DNA from: Solwaraspora sp. WMMD1047
GTDB taxonomy: Bacteria > Actinomycetota > Actinomycetes > Mycobacteriales > Micromonosporaceae
Length of the DNA: 64,000 nt
Direction: 5' to 3'
Assembly: GCF_029626155.1 (NCBI RefSeq)
Contig: NZ_JARUBL010000001.1
Location: 6,414,501 to 6,478,500 of the forward strand
Every line of letters begins with the position of its first letter. The first letter of the stretch is position 1. Below are positions 57,560 through 64,000 of this stretch, in pieces. The notes under the pieces are model-generated. The model had not been told where the DNA came from. It searched no databases and saw only the letters and a list, made by a program, of their open reading frames with translations. The translations under genes and the position numbers were made by a program.

Positions 57560-58579
57560 GTGGTGGTGACGGGTGAACCAGTCGGCGAGCCTGGCGGAAC
57601 CGCGCCCGGGGCCAGGCCGGACCGGGACGAGGTACTTGCCACCCAGACGGTGATCGAGGCGACCACCGGCGCGCCGCTTACCGCGTTTCCGCAGCGGGCG
57701 CCGCAGGTCGGCGTGCCGGACCTGCCGGCCACCGGGGTTGCCCGGGTCGGCGCGGACGGGACCGCCCGCACCATCGGCCCCGGATTGACGGACCCGGTCC
57801 CGGCCGGGCGGGGCGGATCGGCGGGCGCGGACGGCCCACCCGCCCCGGCCCCCGCCGGCTGGCCGGTGCCGGTCGCACCCGGCAGCGCGCCGGCTCAGGC
57901 GGATCCGGCCGGCGGGTCGGCCGCCGACGAGGAGGAAGAGGACTTCTGGCTGCCGATCGAGGAGGTGCACTGGGACGGCACCCCGGTCACCCCGACCCCA
58001 CGCCGGTGGTTCCGCCGGGACCCCTCGGCCGCCGCCGCCCGGCGGACCCGCCGTCGGCACCGGGCGCAGCGCCACCCGGCGGTCGGCCTGACCGGTCTGC
58101 TGCTGCTCGCCCTGCTCGGCAGCTTCTTCGCCTGGGTCAGCGCGGAACCGTTCTGGCTGGCCCTCGGGCACGGCGACCGGGGCACCGCCACGGTGCTCGG
58201 CTGCACCGGTAGCGGCCTCGGCCAGCAGTGCCGGGGCGACTTCACCGCCGACGGCGACTCGTTCACCGCCTGGGACATCCGGCTGGCCGGGGTCGGTCCC
58301 GAGGGCCGGGAACCGGGAACCCGGGCGCCGGCCCGGATGGTCGGCGCCAGCAGCGGGACCGCCTACCTCGGTACGGGCACCGGCCCGCTGCACCTGCGCT
58401 GGTCGGTCGGGATGGCGATGGTGCTGCTGACCGGGGTCGGAATCGGTCTCGCCACCGGCGCCCTGCGGCTGCCCGCCGGGTGGCCGCGTCGGACCGCGCT
58501 GCTGGCCGGCGTGGCGGCCCCGATCCTGCTCGCCGCGGGCTTCGTGACCGCCGTCTACTGGAGCTCCCGGTCTCCGTGA
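57560..58579 (+). CDS. Unrecognised membrane protein with acidic/Pro-rich cytoplasmic region
   Basis: About 339 residues. The first 170 are Pro/Ala/Gly-rich and hydrophilic, with EEEEDFWLPIEEVHWDGTPV and an Arg-rich stop-transfer (RRWFRRDP, RRTRRRHRAQRH). Three membrane segments follow (LTGLLLLALLGSFFAWVSA; MAMVLLTGVGIGLATGAL; LLAGVAAPILLAAGFVTAVY), enclosing an exported loop with two Cys (LGCTGSGLGQQC). No family is recognised. The start is uncertain: one of three GTG codons at 57560-57568. Confidence 0.65.
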   Translation: MVVTGEPVGEPGGTAPGARPDRDEVLATQTVIEATTGAPLTAFPQRAPQVGVPDLPATGVARVGADGTARTIGPGLTDPVPAGRGGSAGADGPPAPAPAGWPVPVAPGSAPAQADPAGGSAADEEEEDFWLPIEEVHWDGTPVTPTPRRWFRRDPSAAAARRTRRRHRAQRHPAVGLTGLLLLALLGSFFAWVSAEPFWLALGHGDRGTATVLGCTGSGLGQQCRGDFTADGDSFTAWDIRLAGVGPEGREPGTRAPARMVGASSGTAYLGTGTGPLHLRWSVGMAMVLLTGVGIGLATGALRLPAGWPRRTALLAGVAAPILLAAGFVTAVYWSSRSP

Positions 58580-58652
58580 GCGGCGATCCCACTGTGGCTG
58601 GCGGTCACCGTGACCGGCCGGCGGCCGGCTGACTCAGGCCGACGGGCTCAAT

Positions 58653-58736
58653 GGGCGGTGGCTCACGCCATCGGCGCGGTGGGCGGTGGCTCACGCCATC
58701 GGCGCGGTGGGCGGTGACTCAGGCCGGCGGCGCGGT
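58653..58736. repeat. 28-bp tandem repeat over the rsmI stop codon
   Basis: Two identical 28-bp units (58653-58680, 58681-58708; GGGCGGTGGCTCACGCCATC then GGCGCGGT) are followed by a diverged third copy (58709-58736), which contains the rsmI stop and last codons. It looks like a recent duplication of the gene's 3' end into the spacer. Confidence 0.85.
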
Positions 58737-59585
58737 GGGCGGGTGGATGACCGCGTAGAGGTCCCGGCGTCGCAGCCCGTACTCGGTGGCGACGGCGGTG
58801 ATCGCGTCCCGCCGGGAGCTGCCGGCCGTCTCCCGCTCGGTCACCGCCGCCCGTAGCACCTCGTCGGAGGGCCGGGGCGCCGCGGCCGGGTCGGCGCCGG
58901 CCACGACCAGGGTGATCTCCCCGCGCGGCTCCCCGTCCGCGGCCCAGGCCGCCAGCTCGCCCAGCGGCCGGCGCACGATCTCCTCGTACGTCTTGGTCAG
59001 CTCGCGGCAGACGGCGGCCGGCCGGCCGGCGCCGAACGCGTCGGCCAGGTCGGCCAGGGTCGCGGCGATCCGGTGCGGGGCCTCGAAGAAGACGAGCGTG
59101 CGTTCCTCGGCGGCGAGCACCCGGAATCGGGACCGGCGCGCTCCGCCCGAGCGGGGCGGGAAGCCCTCGAAGCAGAACCGGTCGGTGGGCAGGCCGGACA
59201 GCGCCAACGCGGTGGTCACCGCGCTGGGTCCGGGGGCCGCCGTGACCGGTACGCCGGCGTCCAGCGCCGCGCGGACCAGCCGGTAGCCGGGGTCGGAGAC
59301 GCTCGGCATGCCGCCGTCGGTGGCCAACGCGACCACGGCGCCGGACCGCAACGCGTCGACCAGATCCGGGGTACGACGCTCCTCGTTGCCCTCGAAGTAG
59401 GAGATGATCCGGCCGGGAATCGTGATCTCGAGATCGCGGGCCAGCCGGGCGAGCCGGCGGGTGTCCTCGGCGGCGACCACGTCGGCGGTGGCGAGGGTTT
59501 CGCGGAGCCGGTCGGAGGCGTCACCGGGGTTACCCAGCGGTACACCAAGTAGGACTAGACGCCCAAACTCGGAAATATTACCCAC
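58719..59585 (-). CDS. rsmI: 16S rRNA 2'-O-methyltransferase RsmI
   Basis: 288 residues of the tetrapyrrole methylase fold. RsmI methylates C1402 of 16S rRNA. Landmarks: LLGVPLGNPGDASDRLRETL, VVAAEDTRRLARLARDLEI, and ALATDGGMPSVSDPGYRLVR. The GTG at 59583-59585 follows GAAGGGTGG. It lies next to metG in the usual neighbourhood, now with an unrecognised membrane protein between, on the other strand. Confidence 0.95.
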   Translation of the reverse strand: MGNISEFGRLVLLGVPLGNPGDASDRLRETLATADVVAAEDTRRLARLARDLEITIPGRIISYFEGNEERRTPDLVDALRSGAVVALATDGGMPSVSDPGYRLVRAALDAGVPVTAAPGPSAVTTALALSGLPTDRFCFEGFPPRSGGARRSRFRVLAAEERTLVFFEAPHRIAATLADLADAFGAGRPAAVCRELTKTYEEIVRRPLGELAAWAADGEPRGEITLVVAGADPAAAPRPSDEVLRAAVTERETAGSSRRDAITAVATEYGLRRRDLYAVIHPPTAPPA

Positions 59586-59649
59586 CGAGCCACCCTTCCA
59601 TCGACGACTGTGAGCACGTTAGGCCGCCCGTAGGACCCCGGACGCCCCG

Positions 59650-61470
59650 ATGGCAGCCTACGATCGCGGGGTGACTCTGGCGTCGACAGCGCAGACCGAA
59701 AGCCCCGGGACATCCGTGCACCGCGCCGACGGCGGGCCGGGCGAGCCCCCGACCAGCCCGGACGGCGAGGTCCGCGAGCCGGGCCTGCTTCCGGCGGCCG
59801 TCCGGCGCCGGCTGGCCCCGATCGACAGCCGGCTCGACCCGTGGTCCTGGCTCGCCACCGGCGTGATCGTGGCGATCGCCGCCATCCTGCGGCTGGTCGG
59901 CATCACCCATCCCAAGGGCAAGATCTTCGACGAGGTCTACTACGCCACCGACGCGCACAACCTGCTCATCCACGGTGTGGAGTGGAACCAGGAGAACACC
60001 GGCCCGGCGTACGTGGTGCACCCGCCGCTGGGCAAGTGGATGATCGCGCTCGGCGAGCAGCTGTTCGGCTACAACGAGCTGGGCTGGCGGTTCGGCGCCG
60101 CGATGGCCGGCACCATCTCCGTCCTGCTGCTCATCCGGATCGCCCGCCGGATGTTCCGCTCCACCGTGCTCGGCTGCACCGCCGGTCTGCTGCTCGCCCT
60201 GGACGGCTTCCACCTGGTGCTGTCCCGGACCGCGTTGCTCGACATCTTCGTCATGTTCTTCGTGCTGGCCGCGTTCGGCGCGCTGGTGCTCGACCGGGAC
60301 GCCCGGCGGCGGCGCTGGCTGCGCGCCCTGGAGGCCGGCCTCGACCCGACCCGGCCGGGGCGGGAGGGCCGGATCGCCGTCCGGTTCGCCGACTGGGTGC
60401 CGTGGTGGCGGCTGGCCACCGCCGTGCTGCTCGGCTGCGCGATCGGGGTCAAGTGGAGCGCGGCGTTCTTCATTCCGGTGTTCGCGCTGCTGGTGATCAT
60501 CTGGGAGGTCGGCGCCCGGCGGTCGGCCGGGGTTCCCCGGCCCTGGTGGGCGACCCTGCGCGCCGAGACCGGCTGGCTCGTGCTGGCCGGCGTGCTGATG
60601 CTGGCGACCTACATCATGACCTGGTCCGGCTGGCTCTTCACCGATGTCGGCTACTACCGGCACTTCCGGGCCGACCAGGGGCTGAGCGAGCCGCCGGTGA
60701 TCGGGGCGCTGTGGAACCTGTACGAGTACCACAGCGCGGCGCTCGGCTTCCACACCACTCTGGACACCGAGCACACCTACCAGTCCTGGCCGTGGCAGTG
60801 GCTGCTGCTCGCCCGGCCGGTGGCCTTCCACTGGACCACCGAGGGCGCCTGCGGCGCGGCGAGCTGCGCCGAGGAGATCCTGCTCCTCGGTACGCCCATC
60901 CTGTGGTGGTCGTTCCTGCCGGCGCTGGCGGCCCTGGCCTGGCTGGGCATCGCCCGGCGGGACTGGCGGGCCGGCACCATCTGGCTGATGGTGGCCGCCG
61001 GCCTCGGGCCGTGGTTCTACTTCGCACTCGACGACCGCACCATGTTCTCCTTCTACGCCGCGCCCGCCCTGCCCTTCCTGGTGCTCGCGGTGACGTACGT
61101 CCTCGGGGCGATCCTCGGCCCGGCCCGAACGCCGGTCCCGGCCGCCGTCGGGTCCGGCGGCGCCAGCGGGTCCGACGGATCGGACGGTGCCAGCGGGTCC
61201 GACGGATCGGACGGCGCCAGCGGGTCCGACGGATCGGACGGTGCCAGCGGGTCCGACAGGGCCGGCCCGGCTGCCGGTGAGGGCACCGGGCCGGCGGCCG
61301 CCCGGGCCGCCCAGGAGAGCGACCGGCGGCTGGTCGGCGCGGTGATCGTCGGTGCGTACGTGCTGCTGGTCGCGATCTGCTTCGGCTACTTCTACCCGAT
61401 CTTCGTCGGGCAGTTGATGGACTACGCGGACTGGTCAGCGCGCATGTGGCTGGGCAGTCGCTGGATCTAG
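59650..61470 (+). CDS. Protein O-mannosyltransferase (Pmt family)
   Basis: 606-residue multi-spanning GT39 enzyme that transfers mannose from polyprenyl phosphate to exported proteins. The first loop holds KGKIFDEVYYATDAHNLL with the catalytic DE; HPPLGKWMIALGEQLFGYNE and LDGFHLVLSRTALLDIFVM are further family segments. A hydrophilic GASGSDGSD repeat region (about residues 504-536) lies before the last membrane segment. ATG 59650 is used; GTG 59671 is the alternative. It is divergent from rsmI, a common actinobacterial arrangement. Confidence 0.93.
   Translation: MAAYDRGVTLASTAQTESPGTSVHRADGGPGEPPTSPDGEVREPGLLPAAVRRRLAPIDSRLDPWSWLATGVIVAIAAILRLVGITHPKGKIFDEVYYATDAHNLLIHGVEWNQENTGPAYVVHPPLGKWMIALGEQLFGYNELGWRFGAAMAGTISVLLLIRIARRMFRSTVLGCTAGLLLALDGFHLVLSRTALLDIFVMFFVLAAFGALVLDRDARRRRWLRALEAGLDPTRPGREGRIAVRFADWVPWWRLATAVLLGCAIGVKWSAAFFIPVFALLVIIWEVGARRSAGVPRPWWATLRAETGWLVLAGVLMLATYIMTWSGWLFTDVGYYRHFRADQGLSEPPVIGALWNLYEYHSAALGFHTTLDTEHTYQSWPWQWLLLARPVAFHWTTEGACGAASCAEEILLLGTPILWWSFLPALAALAWLGIARRDWRAGTIWLMVAAGLGPWFYFALDDRTMFSFYAAPALPFLVLAVTYVLGAILGPARTPVPAAVGSGGASGSDGSDGASGSDGSDGASGSDGSDGASGSDRAGPAAGEGTGPAAARAAQESDRRLVGAVIVGAYVLLVAICFGYFYPIFVGQLMDYADWSARMWLGSRWI
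61159..61257. repeat. 27-bp tandem repeat in the mannosyltransferase gene
   Basis: Three full and one partial copy of a 27-bp unit that encodes GASGSDGSD (first copies 61159-61185, 61186-61212, 61213-61239). The copies differ by a C/T at the third base of the first Gly codon. In frame, so only loop length varies. Confidence 0.95.
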
Positions 61471-61474
61471 CACG

Positions 61475-61504
61475 GCCGGCAACGGCTTGCTGGCGGTTGC
61501 CGGC
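61475..61504 (+). terminator. Hairpin after the mannosyltransferase gene
   Basis: GCCGGCAAC (61475-61483) and GTTGCCGGC (61496-61504) form a 9-bp stem with a 12-nt loop, beginning 5 bp after the stop. It is one of two stacked hairpins here. Confidence 0.7.
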
Positions 61505-61516
61505 CCAACAAATAGG

Positions 61517-61564
61517 GCGCGCCCCGATCGCCTGCCACGGGGGAAGCGGGCGATTGGGGCGCGC
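61517..61564 (+). terminator. Second, larger hairpin after the mannosyltransferase gene
   Basis: GCGCGCCCCGATCGCC (61517-61532) pairs with GGCGATTGGGGCGCGC (61549-61564) with one G-T pair and a 16-nt loop. It is a strong terminator candidate without a T-run. Confidence 0.7.
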
Positions 61565-62006
61565 AAGATGAGCTTAACCACCCGGGATCACCGGCACAAC
61601 AGGTCGCGTTCGGTCAGATTCGCGACCGACGCATCGTCCAGCAGATCGGACAGATCAGGCACTTCTACTGTGACGGGTATCACTTACCGCAGAAGGCCTC
61701 AGTCCCGTGTACGGGACCAAAAGATGACGCGATTCACAGCGGCCACCTCCGGCCGAGCAACCACCCTGAACCAGTCTCGGGTAGCCGGCGAATCCGACCC
61801 TGGGTGAACGTGCGCCAGCAGCGTGTCAACCAGACTTCACCGCAGGTCCTCATCCGATGACCTGATGTGCAGGACGGAACGGACTCCGGCCTTGAGGTCG
61901 CCCAGCCGGCGACGAACCTCGCGCTCGGCCCCAGCCGCCGGAACGGCCCGCCCGGCACCCCGGCGACCCCGTGCAGAGCCTGCTACCTGATCTTACTGTT
62001 GGGGCC
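61565..62006. other. 442-bp intergenic region, leader of the next operon
   Basis: It lies between the terminators and the GTG at 62007. Open frames here lack ribosome sites and protein-like composition. The TTCTACTGTGACGGGTATCA stretch (61663-61682) could be part of a promoter or leader. I looked for riboswitch classes and could not assign one. Confidence 0.4.
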
Positions 62007-62591
62007 GTGACCTCGGAAAACACTCCTCCCGACCAATCCGATGGGCCGACCGAACCGATCGACATGCGATTCGCCGCGCCGCCCCAGACCGACCAGCCAC
62101 CGGTCTTCGTGGACGGAACCGGGCGCCGCCGGCGACGGTTGCGGCTGGTCGCCTACGGACTCGGGGCCGCCGGCATCGCTTACCTGGTGCTGGTCGGGGT
62201 CAGCATCGCCGGTGGCTCCGCCACCCCGAACGCCCTGCTGCCGTTCCCGGACCTGATCAACGAGGTCCAGGAGGAGAGCCGGCCGACGCCCGACCAACCG
62301 AGCCCGACCGTCCCGGCGACCACAATCGCGCCGAGCCCCGGCCGGTCGGTGGGTTCGGCGCTCGGCGGGGCCGTCAACGGCGCCGCGCCCGTCGCTCCCC
62401 GGACGACCGCAACCGGGACGCCGAGACCGTCCCCGACGACGACCCGACCGGCGACCCGGGTGCCGAGCCCGGCCACCCCCGCGCCGACCGACACCGAGAC
62501 GACCACGCCGGTCGAGCCGACCACCCCGCCGGAGCCCACCGGTACGCCGGTCCCACCGGACCCGAGCGAACCGCCAGCACCGGCCGTATGA
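62007..62591 (+). CDS. Single-pass membrane protein with Pro/Thr-rich exported tail
   Basis: 194 residues from GTG 62007: a 50-residue cytoplasmic part with an Arg-rich stop ([10 protein letters not shown]), one membrane segment (LVAYGLGAAGIAYLVLVGVSI), and a roughly 110-residue tail rich in Pro, Thr and Ser (TPRPSPTTTRPATRVPSPAT). The tail is a plausible substrate of the upstream Pmt O-mannosyltransferase. It overlaps the next gene by 4 nt (ATGA) and is probably an envelope partner of the deacetylase-glycosyltransferase. Confidence 0.75.
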   Translation: MTSENTPPDQSDGPTEPIDMRFAAPPQTDQPPVFVDGTGRRRRRLRLVAYGLGAAGIAYLVLVGVSIAGGSATPNALLPFPDLINEVQEESRPTPDQPSPTVPATTIAPSPGRSVGSALGGAVNGAAPVAPRTTATGTPRPSPTTTRPATRVPSPATPAPTDTETTTPVEPTTPPEPTGTPVPPDPSEPPAPAV

Positions 62592-64000
62592 CCGGGCCCA
62601 CCACCCCCGTCGGCCCAGCCCCGGCTCCCGGCCGGTCCCGCAGTCGACGCGTCACTCCCCGACCGCACTGGCTGCTCACCGGCGTACTCTTCACGGTTTT
62701 CGTCAGCGTGCTGGTCTTCGCCGCCTTCGTGAACGCCGAGTTCACCCCGGACTCGGTGACCGAGACCGGCGGGCAGCAGTCCGTGCCGGAAGACATCCGC
62801 TCCGGGGGCCCGATCATCAACGCGTCGGGCGAACAGCCGCGCTCGTTCCGGCTGCCGGAGAAGACCATCGCGCTCACCTTCGACGACGGACCCGACCCGT
62901 GGTGGACCTCCCGGATCCTCGCCACCCTGCGCAGGTACGACGCCCGGGCAACCTTCTTCGTCGTCGGCTCACAGGTGGCCCGCCACCCGGACGTCGCCCG
63001 GCAGATCGTCAACGACGGGCACGAGCTCGGCGTACACACCTTCACCCACCCGGACCTGGCGGCGTTGCCGCAGTGGCGCCGCGAGCTGGAGTATTCGCAG
63101 ACGCAGCTCGCCATCGCGCACGCCGCCGGAGTCTCCACCTCGCTGCTGCGGTTCCCGTACTCGTCGCGGCCGGACGCCATCGACGACCGGACCTGGACGC
63201 TGGTCCGCCAGGCCGGTGACCTCGGCTACCTGACCGTGGTCAACGACCTGGACGCGCGGGACTGGGCCCGACCCGGCCCGCAGGAGATCATCAACAACAT
63301 GACCCCGGCCGGCGGGGCCGGTGCGGTCGTCCTGCTGCACGACGCGGGTGGCGACCGGGAGCAGACGGTCGCCGCCATCGACAGCTTCATCCCGCAGATG
63401 CAGGAACGCGGCTACCGGTTCACCACCGTCTCGGAGGGTCTCGGGCAGACGCTGGCCGGCCCGGCGGCCGAGGACGGGTCGGTGCCGGCCGGGGCCACCG
63501 CGCTCAGCGACCAGACCCTCGCGCCACCCGACGACCGGTGGCGGGGTCGGGCGCTGGTCTGGGCGGTGCACATCGCCGACGGCACGGTCGACCTGCTCTG
63601 GGTGCTGTTCATCGCGGTCGGCGTGCTCACCGTCGGGCGTACGCTGCTGCTCTTCGTGCTGGCCGGGCGGCACGCCCGGCGCCGGCGCGCGCGGGACTGG
63701 GCGTGGGGTCCACCGGTGACCGAGCCGGTCTCGGTGATCGTGCCCGCCTACAACGAGCGGGCCGGGATCGAGCTGGCGGTGCGGTCGCTGGCCACCGGGG
63801 ACCACCCGGAGATCGAGGTGATCGTCGTCGACGACGGCTCGACCGACGGCACCGCCGACCTGGCCGACGCCCTCGGCCTGCCGAACGTCCGGGTCATCCG
63901 CAAGATCAACGGCGGCAAGCCGAGCGCCCTGAATCTGGGGCTCGCACTGGCCAGTCACGACCTGATCGTGATGGTGGACGGGGACACCATCTTCGAGCCG
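62588..64000 (+). CDS. Polysaccharide deacetylase fused to family 2 glycosyltransferase (runs off window)
   Basis: The open frame runs from ATG 62588 for 471 codons to the window end. After one N-terminal membrane segment (WLLTGVLFTVFVSVLVFAAF) comes a NodB-type deacetylase: TIALTFDDGPDPWW (Asp-Asp), ELGVHTFTHPDL (HxxxH), LLRFPYSSRPD and VVLLHDAGG. Another membrane segment (LLWVLFIAVGVLTVGRTLLL) leads to a GT2 domain: VSVIVPAYNERAGIELAV and IVVDDGSTDGTADLA, with VMVDGDT (DxD-like) at the edge. It resembles bifunctional enzymes that make and partly deacetylate an amino-sugar polymer. Confidence 0.92.
   Translation, partial: MTGPTTPVGPAPAPGRSRSRRVTPRPHWLLTGVLFTVFVSVLVFAAFVNAEFTPDSVTETGGQQSVPEDIRSGGPIINASGEQPRSFRLPEKTIALTFDDGPDPWWTSRILATLRRYDARATFFVVGSQVARHPDVARQIVNDGHELGVHTFTHPDLAALPQWRRELEYSQTQLAIAHAAGVSTSLLRFPYSSRPDAIDDRTWTLVRQAGDLGYLTVVNDLDARDWARPGPQEIINNMTPAGGAGAVVLLHDAGGDREQTVAAIDSFIPQMQERGYRFTTVSEGLGQTLAGPAAEDGSVPAGATALSDQTLAPPDDRWRGRALVWAVHIADGTVDLLWVLFIAVGVLTVGRTLLLFVLAGRHARRRRARDWAWGPPVTEPVSVIVPAYNERAGIELAVRSLATGDHPEIEVIVVDDGSTDGTADLADALGLPNVRVIRKINGGKPSALNLGLALASHDLIVMVDGDTIFEP

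Noticed and set aside
61565-62006. Riboswitch before the deacetylase operon
   Set aside because: No conserved core of any class I know could be identified by eye.

Overview
The window is high-GC actinobacterial chromosome. Gene order, codon bias, frequent GTG starts, 1- to 4-nt stop/start overlaps, the XRE(DUF5753)/DUF397 gene pairs and a TIGR03086-type DinB-like protein all suggest the Micromonosporaceae (Micromonospora or a close relative). This is inferred from protein character; no search was run.

Layout. 1-7080: carbohydrate use. A GH5 cellulase gene runs off the left edge behind a CebR-type operator. It is followed by a maltose/maltodextrin module: malEFG on the minus strand, and a divergent LacI-family regulator and GH13 alpha-glucosidase, with CTTGCA-type operator boxes in both control regions. 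7140-9202: a protein with a 12-copy hexapeptide repeat, a YihY/BrkB membrane protein and a small Cys-containing protein, ending at two DnaA-box-like sites. 9291-11914: an XRE/DUF5753 regulator split by a complete IS4-family element (19-bp inverted repeats, 8-bp target duplication), with its DUF397 partner intact downstream. 11948-14651: a frameshifted small membrane protein, a flavodoxin-like reductase, and a solute-binding lipoprotein coupled to a CDF-like transporter. 14726-17715: a compact cassette (YbaB-like, EspC-like, papain-fold putative toxin, small putative immunity protein) bordered by related palindromic operator motifs and a small XRE/membrane-protein pair. 17699-25113: TetR with a 43-bp palindrome, ceramidase-like and CPBP membrane proteins, an ABC exporter pair with complementary NBD degeneracy, a DinB-like protein and a 2'-5' RNA ligase-like protein.

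25181-48200 is mostly conserved core: trpS, an ECF sigma factor with a beta-propeller membrane protein, a CorC-like protein, galE-galK, cysD-cysN, cysQ, pth, rplY(ctc), prs, glmU, tRNA-Gln(TTG), a fatty acyl desaturase plus TetR, two DUF4383 proteins, an ABC-F protein, ispE, Uma2, ksgA(rsmA) and a double Lrp/AsnC regulator. 48201-59585: tatD, metG and rsmI, which are often close neighbours in Actinobacteria. Here tatD and metG are separated by about 6.5 kb of accessory DNA holding two unrecognised proteins, a DUF262-DUF1524 protein fused to an alkyltransferase-like domain, a second XRE/DUF397 pair, a decayed DUF397 remnant and a 25-bp perfect inverted repeat. 59650-64000: a protein O-mannosyltransferase (Pmt) and, at the right edge, a polysaccharide deacetylase-glycosyltransferase fusion coupled to a Pro/Thr-rich membrane protein.

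The strongest leads for something undescribed are the DUF262-DUF1524-alkyltransferase-like fusion (50611-52659), which looks like a modification-sensing restriction enzyme, and the type VII-linked toxin/immunity cassette (14726-16885) with its shared operator motifs.
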